Source: Brevibacillus aydinogluensis
GTDB taxonomy: Bacteria > Bacillota > Bacilli > Brevibacillales > Brevibacillaceae
Length of the DNA: 64,000 nt
Assembly (NCBI RefSeq): GCF_031954365.1
Contig: NZ_JAUSVZ010000006.1
Reading direction: 5' to 3' (one strand)
Shown here: positions 7,745 to 16,443 of the stretch, piece by piece
Layout of the letters: each line of letters starts with the position of its first letter
Position numbering within the stretch: the first letter of the stretch is position 1
Notes under the pieces: generated by a model
Database searches by the model: none
Seen by the model: the letters and a program-made list of their open reading frames with translations, nothing else
Told to the model about the DNA's origin: nothing
Position numbers and translations under genes: made by a program

Positions 7745-7777
7745 AAAAGGCCGGAAGCAGCATGCTCCGGCCTTTTT
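7745..7777 (+). terminator. Rho-independent terminator after gcvH
   Basis: AAAAGGCCGGA (7745-7755) pairs with TCCGGCCTTTT (7766-7776), with a 10-nt loop and trailing T residues. Confidence 0.88.
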
Positions 7778-8122
7778 CTCACGGGGCGGGCCGTGCTCCG
7801 GGGCGGGACAAGCGGCGGGTTTCGGGTCCCGGGCCCCGGGGCCAAGCGCAACTGCTGCCCGGACGAGGGGAGAAAACGCCAGCGGCTGCGGCCGGCGGCG
7901 TCCAGGCGGGAGCGGAAAATCGCGCCTGTAATGTTTTGATTAGTCAGAAAAAAAGTGGTCGCTGCTGTTGTTTTCAGATACAATGGGAATACGAATGTAC
8001 GCTTCCGAACAGGGACTGGTATCATTTGCGTCTGGAGTTGACGTCCGTTTGTAGGCTACAATGCCTATACAGAGGTACATTCGTGCAAACGTGCAAGCGT
8101 TTGGCGAAAAGGAGGGAGAGGA
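7778..8122 (+). other. Intergenic region, GC-rich palindromes, no gene seen
   Basis: The first part is very GC-rich with nested self-complementary runs (for example around 7825-7850). Later parts carry TACAAT-like -10 sequences near 7979 and 8058, and a TTGACG at 8038-8043 that is badly spaced. An AAAAGGAGGGAGAGG ribosome site for the next gene ends the stretch. I see no protein-coding gene. Confidence 0.35.
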
Positions 8123-8554
8123 ATGAGCTTTTGCTGCGGAGCCGGAATGGTCGGTTCGATCGGAACCGTGCGCCATTACAAGACGGTTGTGCAAAACGTG
8201 CCCATCCTGTTTTGTCCGGTTTGCGACCGGATCGAAGTCCATCCGGCCATTGAGGGAGAGTACGAGATCCTGGTAGAATATGCGCAAGGTGATAACGCAC
8301 CGGAAGTCGACTTTGCCGACTTTGTGAGTGTTGACAATACATCCGAGTTGTTTGAGAATTGTAGCATGACGGACGAAGCGGCCAGCTTCGCCGACGTGCT
8401 GAAACAGCAGATTGACATTTCCCTTGACCTGCTGGGCGTGGCCAAAGAGCTGAACGACGACGACTGGCGGGAAACGCTGATGCTGCGCCTCAAGCGATTG
8501 AGCGAACGACTGAAGCAGTACAACAAGCGAAGGGAAAGCGCAGCGTGTGATTGA
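8123..8554 (+). CDS. Zinc-ribbon protein of unknown function
   Basis: A 143-aa protein with CC near the start and CPVC at residues 32-35 (LFCPVCDRIEVHP), which together resemble the Cys pairs of YgiT-type or other treble-clef ribbons. The C-terminal half is acidic and helical, with many Glu and Arg (LKRLSERLKQYNKRRES), suggesting a small DNA- or protein-binding factor. A strong ribosome site (AAGGAGGGAGAGG) precedes the ATG. It is followed after 22 nt by a VOC-family gene, so the two are probably an operon. No function assigned. Confidence 0.65.
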   Translation: MSFCCGAGMVGSIGTVRHYKTVVQNVPILFCPVCDRIEVHPAIEGEYEILVEYAQGDNAPEVDFADFVSVDNTSELFENCSMTDEAASFADVLKQQIDISLDLLGVAKELNDDDWRETLMLRLKRLSERLKQYNKRRESAACD

Positions 8555-8576
8555 GTTGACGTAGGAGGCAGTGTAA

Positions 8577-8969
8577 ATGTTTCATTTGAAAGGTGTACAC
8601 CACATCGCCTTAAATTGCCGCGATGTCGTGAAGGTAGCTCGTTTTTTCAAAGACATATTGGAAGTTCCCATCCCTGAAGAACACATGACAGAAGGAGCAC
8701 CTATCTACTTTCAAATTGGCACTTACACGCGGATTGGTCTCCATCCCTGCACCGATAACGAAGGAAAAGGCGGCATCGGACAGGTGGATCATATCGCCTT
8801 TTCCGTGACCAGCCGGGCTGAGTTGGATTATCTGGTTGACAAGCTGGAGGCGTGCAATATCTGCTACCGCGGCCCCATTGCCCGGCCGACCAGCTATAAC
8901 CTCTATTTTGAAACGCCGGACGGCCACCATCTGGAGGTACGCCTGGACAAGGACGAGTTTGACGAGTAG
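8577..8969 (+). CDS. VOC superfamily (glyoxalase/bleomycin-resistance fold) protein
   Basis: A 130-aa protein with two babbabb halves, each with VOC landmarks: GVHHIALNCRDV...FFKDILEVP at the start, QVDHIAFSVTSRAELDYL in the middle and LYFETPDGHHLEVRLD at the end. Metal-ligand candidates are His8 or His9, the His in VDHIAF, and the Glu in LEVRL. The family includes lyases, epimerases and dioxygenases, so the reaction cannot be stated. Ribosome site GTAGGAGGCAG. Confidence 0.75.
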   Translation: MFHLKGVHHIALNCRDVVKVARFFKDILEVPIPEEHMTEGAPIYFQIGTYTRIGLHPCTDNEGKGGIGQVDHIAFSVTSRAELDYLVDKLEACNICYRGPIARPTSYNLYFETPDGHHLEVRLDKDEFDE

Positions 8970-9006
8970 CCAGACAATGGCTTGGAGATATGTGAGAGAT
9001 ATGGAG

Positions 9007-9040
9007 AACGGCACCTGCAGGCAGCGCTGGGTGCCGTTTT
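9007..9040 (+). terminator. Rho-independent terminator after the VOC gene
   Basis: AACGGCACC (9007-9015) pairs with GGTGCCGTT (9030-9038), followed by TTTT overlapping the stem end. The tail is short, so strength is moderate. Confidence 0.65.
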
Positions 9041-9193
9041 GCTGTTCCGAGGGCCAATTGCCGTCCCTCTGCCCTGCGGATAAGTGTCGAGAAAAAATGG
9101 GAGCGGCTGACACCAGCCGACATCGGTTCCGACTGCTCGTCAAAGGATTCGACCCGGACCTCCGCGAACGTAAGGGAAGAAGCAAAGGGGGAG

Positions 9194-9535
9194 ATGGCGT
9201 TGGCGAAGTCTCTGGAGCGGCTGTTGGCGGAGAAGGCGGAGCGGGTAGGGCAAAAACCCCACTTGAAACCCTTGACGGCCGGATGGGAGCGCATCGTGGG
9301 GATTGTCGCGGAAGATGTGCCGGCGCGCTACTGCCTGATGTTTTCCGGCGGCGCTGTGACGTGTACGGCCTGGCAGGAACCGGTCCATCTGGAAGTGCGG
9401 GGGCGCGCGAGTGATCTGGCGATGCTGTTCGGGGGCGATGAGCTGGCCTACCAGTACGCCAGGCAGCAGGTGTCCACCAAGGGACGGATCGGCGATCGGC
9501 TGAAACTGGAGGCACTGATCCGCTTATCGAGCTGA
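9194..9535 (+). CDS. Small SCP2-like domain protein (113 aa)
   Basis: The protein reads like a single SCP2-type lipid-binding domain. A central hydrophobic strand pair (ARYCLMFSGGAVTCT, VHLEVRGRASDLAMLFGG) is followed by a Gln/Gly helix ending in GRIGDRLKLEALIRL, the conserved closing segment of SCP2 domains. It lacks a signal peptide. The start is uncertain: AAAGGGGGAG lies almost against ATG 9194, so the TTG two codons later may be used. The ligand is unknown. Confidence 0.55.
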   Translation: MALAKSLERLLAEKAERVGQKPHLKPLTAGWERIVGIVAEDVPARYCLMFSGGAVTCTAWQEPVHLEVRGRASDLAMLFGGDELAYQYARQQVSTKGRIGDRLKLEALIRLSS

Positions 9536-9622
9536 ACGATCTATCGCGGATGGCTGGCCAGGAAGGGACCTGGTGTCGTCGTGGGTGCCGTGACGGTACG
9601 CTGCGGAGCCCGGTGGGTCTTG

Positions 9623-9631
9623 TGTTATAAT
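9623..9631 (+). promoter_or_regulatory. Extended -10 promoter of the M20 hydrolase gene
   Basis: TGT directly followed by TATAAT (9626-9631) is a perfect TGnTATAAT element. It lies about 100 nt before the start codon. No -35 match is needed or seen. Confidence 0.5.
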
Positions 9632-9733
9632 GGTGCCGGGAGAACGTTCCGGTCGGAAGACGAGACAGCAGGGAGCAGCTATGGTTGATAATGACGGAAC
9701 ATTCGCAAAAAAATGAAAGAAGGAGAGGGGAAC

Positions 9734-10894
9734 ATGACGACAGCGTTGCCGTTGAAAGAGACGCTGGCCGCGCGGGAAGCCCAGGTATACCGCACGTTTG
9801 ACCATCTGCACACCCATCCGGAAACCAGTTGGAACGAATGGGAGACGACCCGCTATCTGGCCGAGCGGATGCGCGCCCTGGGGCTGCGCGTGACAACGTT
9901 TGACGACTGTACCGGACTGGTGGCAGAGTGGGGCGAGGGTAAGCCGGTCGTGGGCCTTCGGACCGACATCGACGCGCTTTGGCAGGAAGTGGACGGCGTA
10001 TGGCGGGCCAATCATTCGTGTGGTCACGACGCTCACATGACGATCGTGCTGGAGGCGGTGGAGACGCTGATCGCTTCCGGATACCAGCCGCAAGGGACCG
10101 TGAAAATCCTGTTTCAGCCTGCCGAGGAAAAGGGAGAGGGCGCGCTCAAGCTGGTGGAAAAAGGGGTGGTGGATGATATCGACTTCCTCTACGGCGTCCA
10201 CCTGCGGCCCATTCAGGAAATGGCTGCAGGCGAAGCAGGGCCGGCAATCTACAACGGCGCAGCGATGTTCATGACCGGAGAGATTACCGGCGTGTCGGCG
10301 CACGGTGCCCGGCCGCACCTGGGCGTAAACGCCATCGAGGTGGCGGGGGCCATTCTCAACGGGTTGGGGCAGGTGCACACCAATCCGATGGTGCCAGCGA
10401 CCGTGAAAATGACCATGCTGCAGGCAGGAGGGGACAGCTACAACATCATTCCCGACAAGGCCCGCTTCGCGCTGGACTTGCGGGCGCAGACCAATCAGGC
10501 TATGGAGGAGCTGACCGCCCGCGTCCGGCAGGTGATTGACGGCGCGGCCGCGATGTTTGGGGCCGACATCAGCGTGACGACCGGTTCGCAGATGGTGGCG
10601 GCGGAAGTGGACGAAGAAGCCAGACGGCTGATGGAACAGGCGATCGTGGACGTCCTGGGAGCGGAGCACCTGCGGCCTGCTCCGGTCAGTCCCGGCGCGG
10701 AAGACTTTCATTTCTACACCGTGCAGCGGCCGCACATCAAGGCGACGATGCTCGCGCTCGGCTGCGATCTGACGCCTGGGCTGCACCATCCGCACATGCG
10801 CTTCGATCGCACCGCTCTGCTTGCCGGTGCGGAAATCCTCGCGCGTGTCGTGGTTCGGACATTTGCCCACCTCCACGGGGAGCAATCAACGTAA
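9734..10894 (+). CDS. M20 family amidohydrolase/peptidase
   Basis: A 386-aa zinc-dependent hydrolase of the M20 (amidohydrolase, IAA-amino-acid hydrolase-like) family. Metal and catalytic motifs are all present: HTHPETSWNEWETT, GLRTDIDAL, the metal-binding NHSCGHDAHMTI, FQPAEEKGEGA with the catalytic Glu pair, and a late His in the FDRTALLAGAE region. The dimerisation insert contains GVSAHGARPHLGVNAIEVA. Such enzymes release an amino acid from N-acyl or N-acetyl conjugates. The start is the ATG after AGGAGAGGGG; an upstream in-frame ATG would place the ribosome site inside the gene. Confidence 0.82.
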   Translation: MTTALPLKETLAAREAQVYRTFDHLHTHPETSWNEWETTRYLAERMRALGLRVTTFDDCTGLVAEWGEGKPVVGLRTDIDALWQEVDGVWRANHSCGHDAHMTIVLEAVETLIASGYQPQGTVKILFQPAEEKGEGALKLVEKGVVDDIDFLYGVHLRPIQEMAAGEAGPAIYNGAAMFMTGEITGVSAHGARPHLGVNAIEVAGAILNGLGQVHTNPMVPATVKMTMLQAGGDSYNIIPDKARFALDLRAQTNQAMEELTARVRQVIDGAAAMFGADISVTTGSQMVAAEVDEEARRLMEQAIVDVLGAEHLRPAPVSPGAEDFHFYTVQRPHIKATMLALGCDLTPGLHHPHMRFDRTALLAGAEILARVVVRTFAHLHGEQST

Positions 10895-10907
10895 TCACAG
10901 GCAACGG

Positions 10908-10941
10908 TGCCTCCGTCATCCGGCGGGGGCATTTGTCGTTT
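10908..10941 (+). terminator. Probable terminator after the M20 gene
   Basis: TGCCTCCG (10908-10915) pairs with CGGGGGCA (10924-10931) with one G-T pair and an 8-nt loop, followed by TTTGTCGTTT. Confidence 0.55.
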
Positions 10942-11197
10942 GACGCTGTGCAGGCAGCGCAGCCATGATCTGGAACAGACAAAATCGATATAGAGGCGGA
11001 GGAAGCGGACGTGCCGGGGAACCCTAAAGATGGGGAAACCCCGGCCGTAGCTGTTGTCAGAGCGTCTTCACAGTTTGTTCACACCCAAAAAAATAAAATC
11101 TTGTAGCTTATTTGGCGAAATGTGATATACTAATTACAAATCACGTGACATGAAAAAGGCATGACTCGGATTTTTATGGGAAGGAGATCGTTCACAC
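10942..11197 (+). promoter_or_regulatory. Long leader of pckA with a GC-rich hairpin
   Basis: GCCGGGG at 11013-11019 is the exact complement of CCCCGGC at 11039-11045, giving a stem with a 19-nt loop. Further down, TATACT near 11128 is a plausible -10 with no well-spaced -35. The perfect palindrome TCACGTGA lies just after it, between the promoter and the start. I could not match the stretch to a riboswitch class I know. Confidence 0.35.
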
Positions 11198-12778
11198 ATG
11201 GAAACCAAGACGGTTTACAAACTTGCTGACGTACTGGCGACGGCGACCGTCCACGCAAACCTGCCTGTCGCCCAACTCGTTGAGATGGCGGTAAAACGCG
11301 GTGAAGGTATTCTGACCGACAAGGGAGCGCTCAACGCGTTAACGGGTAAGTTTACCGGCCGCTCGCCCAAAGACAAATTTGTGGTGGACGAAGTCTCCGT
11401 GCATGATAAAGTCAACTGGGGACCGGTTAATCAGCCGATCTCTCCGGAGAAGTTTCAGGCTCTCTACCAGGACGTGCTGGAGTATCTGCAGACGAAAGAG
11501 CTGTTCGTCTTTGACGGCTTTGCCGGCGCGGACAAAACCTACCGTCTGCCGATTCGCGTGGTAAATGAATACGCGTGGCACAATCTGTTTGCCCGCCAGC
11601 TTTTCATTCGCCCGACCGCGGAAGAACTGGCCGAGCACAAACCGGAGTTCACCGTCATTTACGCGCCGACGTTCAAGGCCGACCCGGCTGTGCACGGAAC
11701 CAACTCGGAGACGTTCATCATCATCAGCTTTGAGCAAAAAACCGTGCTGATCGGCGGGACCGAGTACGCCGGCGAAATGAAAAAATCCATTTTCAGCGTG
11801 ATGAATCTGCTGCTGCCCGAGCGCAACGTGCTGTCCATGCACTGCTCCGCCAACGTGGGCAAAGATGGCGATGTGGCGCTGTTCTTCGGACTCTCCGGCA
11901 CGGGCAAGACGACGCTGTCGGCTGACCCGAACCGCTTCCTGATCGGCGATGACGAGCACGGCTGGTCGGACGACGGCGTCTTCAACATCGAAGGCGGCTG
12001 CTACGCCAAGTGCATTCGCCTGTCCGAAGAAGGCGAGCCGCAAATCTGGAAGGCGATCCAGTTCGGCACCGTGCTGGAAAACGTGGTGGTCGACCCGGTG
12101 AGCCGCGTCGCCGATTACGACAGCGATGCCTACACGGAAAACACTCGCGCCGCCTATCCGGTTGAAGCGATTCCGGGCGCTGTCATCCCGGGCGTCGGAG
12201 GCCACCCGAACGTGATCATCTTCCTGACCGCTGATTCCTTTGGAGTGCTGCCGCCGATCTCCAAACTGACGAAGGAACAGGCAATGTATCACTTCCTGTC
12301 CGGCTACACCAGCAAAATGGCCGGCACTGAGCGCGGCGTGACCACTCCGCAGACGGAGTTTTCCACCTGCTTCGGTTCTCCGTTCCTGCCGCTGCATCCG
12401 GTCGTCTACGCCGAGATGCTGGGCAAAAAGATTGACGAGCGCGACGTGCGGGTCTACCTGGTCAACACCGGCTGGACCGGCGGACCGGTCGGCGTGGGTT
12501 CGCGCATGAAGCTGGCCTACACCCGCGCGATGGTAACTGCCGCGCTGAACGGCGAACTGGAAAACGTGGACTACGTGACCGATCCCGTCTTTGGCGTGCA
12601 GGTGCCGACATCTTGCCCGAACGTGCCGGCGGATGTGCTGCAGCCGCGCAACACCTGGGAGGACAAGGAAGCGTACGACAAGCAGGCGCGCGAACTGGCA
12701 GCCCGCTTTATCGAGAACTTCGAGAAGAAATTCCCCGACGCGACAGAGATCGCCAAGGCGGGTCCGCGCGTTCAATAA
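11198..12778 (+). CDS. pckA: Phosphoenolpyruvate carboxykinase (ATP)
   Basis: A full-length 526-aa enzyme that converts oxaloacetate and ATP to phosphoenolpyruvate, CO2 and ADP, the entry step of gluconeogenesis. The P-loop GLSGTGKTTLSADPNR (near residues 231-246), the metal-binding DDEHGWSDDGVFNIEGGCYAKCI, and TGRSPKDKF in the substrate-binding N-terminal domain are intact. The mRNA has a good ribosome site (GGGAAGGAGAT). It is monocistronic between its own promoter region and a strong terminator. A carbon-source response is expected for this gene but not proven by a visible cre site. Confidence 0.96.
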   Translation: METKTVYKLADVLATATVHANLPVAQLVEMAVKRGEGILTDKGALNALTGKFTGRSPKDKFVVDEVSVHDKVNWGPVNQPISPEKFQALYQDVLEYLQTKELFVFDGFAGADKTYRLPIRVVNEYAWHNLFARQLFIRPTAEELAEHKPEFTVIYAPTFKADPAVHGTNSETFIIISFEQKTVLIGGTEYAGEMKKSIFSVMNLLLPERNVLSMHCSANVGKDGDVALFFGLSGTGKTTLSADPNRFLIGDDEHGWSDDGVFNIEGGCYAKCIRLSEEGEPQIWKAIQFGTVLENVVVDPVSRVADYDSDAYTENTRAAYPVEAIPGAVIPGVGGHPNVIIFLTADSFGVLPPISKLTKEQAMYHFLSGYTSKMAGTERGVTTPQTEFSTCFGSPFLPLHPVVYAEMLGKKIDERDVRVYLVNTGWTGGPVGVGSRMKLAYTRAMVTAALNGELENVDYVTDPVFGVQVPTSCPNVPADVLQPRNTWEDKEAYDKQARELAARFIENFEKKFPDATEIAKAGPRVQ

Positions 12779-12789
12779 CCAGCATACGC

Positions 12790-12830
12790 AAAGGCGCCCC
12801 GGCCGAACATGGCCGCCGGGCGCCTTTTTT
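12790..12830 (+). terminator. Rho-independent terminator after pckA
   Basis: AAAGGCGCCC (12790-12799) pairs with GGGCGCCTTT (12818-12827). An inner CGGCC/GGCCG helix and a T-run complete a strong terminator. Confidence 0.92.
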
Positions 12831-13108
12831 CGCGAGCAGGGGAAAGGCCTGCATGGCAGACTGCTGCCCGGATGATTCATGGCAATTTTTTTCAATCAGA
12901 TGGAATTGATTTTTCATTACAAAGCAAGTAAAAATGATATGAATGCCCAGTACGCAGAAACGACTTCCCCAATATACTAAACATAATTATTTAAAAATTA
13001 CAGATATGTTCCATTCCTTGATTTAAAATTATTCTTATTATAAGATAGTCATTGAGAATGAATTGAGAATAACCCATTCATTTCACGATACTGATGGAGG
13101 GAAAGCAC
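12831..13108 (+). promoter_or_regulatory. AT-rich suf promoter region with PerR/Fur-like box
   Basis: TTGATT (13018-13023), a 17-nt spacer and TAAGAT (13041-13046) are a candidate promoter. TTATTCTTATTATAA at 13029-13043 matches the PerR consensus at 12 of 14 fixed positions (Fur consensus 10 of 14), with a perfect right half-site, and lies in the spacer. Just after it, ATTGAGAAT occurs twice (13051-13059 and 13062-13070) with an 11-bp period. Oxidative-stress or iron control of suf is plausible but inferred. Confidence 0.45.
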
Positions 13109-13897
13109 ATGACAGCAGTACCGCATTTGCAAATAAAAAACCTTCGCGCCAAAATCGAGGACAAGGAAATCATCAAGGGTCTCACCCTGGAAATCAAAGG
13201 CGGCGAAGTGCACGCGATCATGGGTCCGAACGGTACTGGGAAATCCACGCTGGCGTCCACGCTGATGGGGCACCCGAAATACGAAGTTACCGAAGGCGAA
13301 GTCATCCTTAATGGAGAAAACCTGCTTGAGATGGAAGTGGACGAGCGCGCCCGCGCCGGTCTGTTCCTGGCCATGCAGTATCCGTCTGAAATCAGCGGGG
13401 TGACCAACTCCGACTTCCTGCGCTCCGCGATCAACGCGCGCCGCGGCGAAGGCAACGAAATTTCGCTGATGAAGTTCATCCGCGAGCTCGACAAGAAGAT
13501 GAAAACCCTGGAAATGGACGAATCCTTTGCTCACCGCTACCTGAACGAAGGCTTCTCCGGCGGTGAGAAGAAGCGCAACGAAATCCTGCAGATGATGATG
13601 CTGGAACCGAAGATCTGTATTCTCGACGAGATCGACTCCGGTCTCGACATCGACGCGCTGAAAGTGGTGGCAAACGGCGTCAACGAAATGCGTTCCCCCG
13701 AACGCGGCTTTTTGATCATCACCCACTACCAGCGCCTGCTGAACTACATCAAGCCTGACTTCGTACACGTGATGATGCAGGGCCGCATCGTGAAATCCGG
13801 CGGTCCGGAGCTGGCGGAGCGCCTCGAGGCGGAAGGCTACGATTGGATCAAAGAAGAGCTCGGCATCGTGGATGAAACTGTAAACGCGAACGTGTAG
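13109..13897 (+). CDS. sufC: Fe-S cluster assembly ATPase SufC
   Basis: A 262-aa ABC-type ATPase of the SufBCD scaffold complex, which assembles iron-sulfur clusters in the cytoplasm. Walker A GPNGTGKST is at residues 39-47, the SufC-specific signature FSGGEKKRNEILQM near 151 and Walker B ICILDEIDSGLDIDALK near 174, followed by the switch His in IITHYQRLLNY. It is the first gene of the sufCDSUB operon. ATG 13109 is used because the upstream in-frame ATG at 13094 overlaps the TGGAGGG ribosome site. Confidence 0.96.
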   Translation: MTAVPHLQIKNLRAKIEDKEIIKGLTLEIKGGEVHAIMGPNGTGKSTLASTLMGHPKYEVTEGEVILNGENLLEMEVDERARAGLFLAMQYPSEISGVTNSDFLRSAINARRGEGNEISLMKFIRELDKKMKTLEMDESFAHRYLNEGFSGGEKKRNEILQMMMLEPKICILDEIDSGLDIDALKVVANGVNEMRSPERGFLIITHYQRLLNYIKPDFVHVMMQGRIVKSGGPELAERLEAEGYDWIKEELGIVDETVNANV

Positions 13898-13918
13898 GAA
13901 GAAGGAGGCAGCAGTGAG

Positions 13919-15217
13919 ATGAGTGTGGATGTACAGCTCCGCTTCGACCGTGAAGCGATCACCGAGTTCTCCAAGGCCAACCGGGAGCCTGCCTGGTTCT
14001 TGGAAAAGCGTCTGGCCGGCTTGAAGGCGGCGGGCGAACTGCCACTGCCCGCTTTGGAGAAAACGAAAATCGACAATTGGAACTTCGATCAGTATGAACC
14101 GTTTGTGACCAGCGCCCGCGTATCTGCCGCAACCGAACTGGACGACGTGGTGAAAGCGCAGATCGATGCGAATGCGGTAAAAAGCCTGATCGTGCAGAAA
14201 AACGCTTCCGCGGTGTTTCACGCGGCAGCGGACGAACTGCAGAGCAAGGGTGTCATCTTTACCGACCTGGCGACCGCGCTGCGCGAACACGGCGATCTGG
14301 TGCAAAAATACCTGCTGAACGTCGTGGCGTACGACGAGCACAAGCTGACCGCGCTGCACACGGCCGTGGTCAACGGCGGGGTCTTCCTTTACGTCCCGAA
14401 AAACGTGGAGCTGGACGTGCCGCTGCAGGCCGTATTTGAAGTGGCGGGCGACAATGCGCTGCTCTGCCCGCACGTGCTGATCGTGGCGGAAGCGAACAGC
14501 AAGGTGACCTACGTGGATACCTACGTCTCCGGCGAAGGCCGCAACATGGTGGCCAACAGCATCGTGGAAGTGTATGTCGGCCCGGGCGCGTCCGTGCAGG
14601 TGGCATCCGTTCGTTCCCTCTCCAAGGACGTCCACGACTACACGTTCCGCCGCGCCACCGTTGACCGCGACGGCAAGATGGAGTGGATCCTGGGCGAGAT
14701 GAACGACGGCAACACCGTGGCCAACAACACCACGATCCTCAAGGGCACCGCTTCCTCCGCCGAGACCAAGACCGTCTCCGTGGGAACCGGCGATCAGCGC
14801 CAAAACCTGACCTCCCAGGTGCAGCACATCGGCACGCATTCCGAGTCCGACATGGTCAGCAAGGCGGTAATGACGGGCGAAGCGACGACCATTTTGAACG
14901 GCATCACCAAAATTGAAAAAGGCGCCGAAAAGGCAAACGGCGAGCAGGCGGAAAACATCCTCATGCTCAGCGAAAAAGCGCGCGGCGACGCCAACCCGAT
15001 TCTCCTGATCGACGAGGACGACGTGAAAGCGGGTCACGCCGCGTCGGTGGGCCGGGTGAGCGAGGAGAGCATCTATTACCTGATGTCCCGCGGGATCGAC
15101 CGCCAGGAAGCGGAGCGTTTGATTATCCTCGGCTTCCTGGAACCGGTTGTCGCTGAGATTCCGATCGATGAAGTGAAGAACCGGCTGCGCCAGGCGCTCG
15201 AAAGGAAGTTGGGCTGA
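13919..15217 (+). CDS. sufD: Fe-S cluster assembly protein SufD
   Basis: A 432-aa partner of SufB and SufC with the right-handed beta-helix core of the UPF0051 family. Conserved stretches include NGGVFLYVPKNVELDVPLQ, the central DYTFRRATVDRDGKMEWILGEM and the C-terminal YYLMSRGIDRQEAERLIILGFLEPV. It lies 21 nt after sufC behind a GAAGGAGG site and overlaps the sufS start by one base (TGATG), which implies translational coupling. Confidence 0.95.
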   Translation: MSVDVQLRFDREAITEFSKANREPAWFLEKRLAGLKAAGELPLPALEKTKIDNWNFDQYEPFVTSARVSAATELDDVVKAQIDANAVKSLIVQKNASAVFHAAADELQSKGVIFTDLATALREHGDLVQKYLLNVVAYDEHKLTALHTAVVNGGVFLYVPKNVELDVPLQAVFEVAGDNALLCPHVLIVAEANSKVTYVDTYVSGEGRNMVANSIVEVYVGPGASVQVASVRSLSKDVHDYTFRRATVDRDGKMEWILGEMNDGNTVANNTTILKGTASSAETKTVSVGTGDQRQNLTSQVQHIGTHSESDMVSKAVMTGEATTILNGITKIEKGAEKANGEQAENILMLSEKARGDANPILLIDEDDVKAGHAASVGRVSEESIYYLMSRGIDRQEAERLIILGFLEPVVAEIPIDEVKNRLRQALERKLG

Positions 15218-16443
15218 TGAACGCCAAAGAGCTTCGTCAATACTTTCCCATCCTGCACCAAGAGGTAAACGGCCACCCGCTCGTCTACCTGGACAACGCG
15301 GCTACCTCGCAAAAGCCGATCCAGGTGATCGAAGCGGTCGACAAGTACTACAAGGAGTACAACTCCAACGTGCACCGCGGCGTGCACACCCTGGGCAGCA
15401 GGGCGACAGACGGATACGAAGGCGCGCGTGAGAAGGTCCGCGCCTTCATCAACGCCCGCGAGGCGGCAGAAGTCGTCTTTACCCGGGGAACGACCACCGC
15501 TGCCAACATGGTGGCTTACGGATTCGCCCGTACGTTTCTCAAGCCGGGCGACGAGATTGTGACCACCCTGGTGGAGCACCACAGCAACTTCATTCCCTGG
15601 CAGCAGGCGGCCAAGGCGACCGGCGCGACGTTCAAGTTCATTCCCTTGGCAGAGGACGGCACGGTGACGCTGGAAGCGGTGGAGCAGACGATTACCCCCA
15701 ACACCAAACTGGTCGCCATCCACCACATCTCCAACGTGCTTGGCGACACCACACCGGTGAAGGAGATCGCCGAAATTGCCCACCGTCACGGTGCGCTGCT
15801 GTTCGTTGACGGCGCCCAGGGGGCTCCCCATAAAAAGATCGACGTGCAGGATTTGGACTGCGACTTTTACGCGTTTTCCAGCCACAAGATGTGCGGTCCG
15901 ACCGGCATCGGCGTGCTCTACGGCAAACGCGCGATCCTGGAGCGGATGGAGCCGGTTGAATTCGGCGGCGAGATGATCGACTTTGTGGAGCACTTCGATT
16001 CCACCTGGAAAGAGCTTCCCTGGAAGTTCGAGGGCGGAACGCCGATCATTGCCGGTGCCATCGGATTGGGAGCGGCTATCGACTTCTTGCAGGAAATCGG
16101 ACTGGACAACATTGAACGGCATGAGAAAAAACTGGTGGCATATGCTTTGGAGCAGATGCGGGAAATCGAAGGGCTGACAATTTACGGCCCACTGGAAAAC
16201 CGCAGCAGCTTGATTACTTTCAACCTGGCCGAGGTCCATCCACACGATCTGGCGACTGTGCTGGACAGCCACGGCATCGCCATTCGCGCGGGCCATCACT
16301 GCGCCCAGCCGCTGATGCGCTGGCTGAACGTCACAGCTACTGCCCGGGCCAGCTTCTACCTGTACAACACGGAAGAAGAAGTGGATGCGTTGGTGGCGGG
16401 GTTGAAAAAGGCGAAGGAGTTCTTTGGCAATGTCTTCTCTTGA
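15217..16443 (+). CDS. sufS: Cysteine desulfurase SufS
   Basis: A 408-aa type II cysteine desulfurase that takes sulfur from cysteine as a persulfide for cluster assembly. The Schiff-base lysine lies in FSSHKMCGPTGIG near residue 224, and the persulfide Cys in IRAGHHCAQPLM near residue 362, with the short loop typical of group II enzymes. Such enzymes depend on SufU, the next gene, to accept the sulfur. The start overlaps the sufD stop; the end overlaps the sufU start by 14 nt. Confidence 0.96.
   Translation: MNAKELRQYFPILHQEVNGHPLVYLDNAATSQKPIQVIEAVDKYYKEYNSNVHRGVHTLGSRATDGYEGAREKVRAFINAREAAEVVFTRGTTTAANMVAYGFARTFLKPGDEIVTTLVEHHSNFIPWQQAAKATGATFKFIPLAEDGTVTLEAVEQTITPNTKLVAIHHISNVLGDTTPVKEIAEIAHRHGALLFVDGAQGAPHKKIDVQDLDCDFYAFSSHKMCGPTGIGVLYGKRAILERMEPVEFGGEMIDFVEHFDSTWKELPWKFEGGTPIIAGAIGLGAAIDFLQEIGLDNIERHEKKLVAYALEQMREIEGLTIYGPLENRSSLITFNLAEVHPHDLATVLDSHGIAIRAGHHCAQPLMRWLNVTATARASFYLYNTEEEVDALVAGLKKAKEFFGNVFS

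Noticed and set aside
11339..12895. 518-codon minus-strand frame opposite pckA
   Set aside because: Antisense of pckA, extending over its terminator; no motif and no ribosome site.
13049..15037. Very long minus-strand open frame opposite sufC and sufD
   Set aside because: It is the antisense shadow of two well-conserved genes; its His/Val/Arg-rich composition is typical of reverse frames in high-GC DNA and it has no ribosome site.
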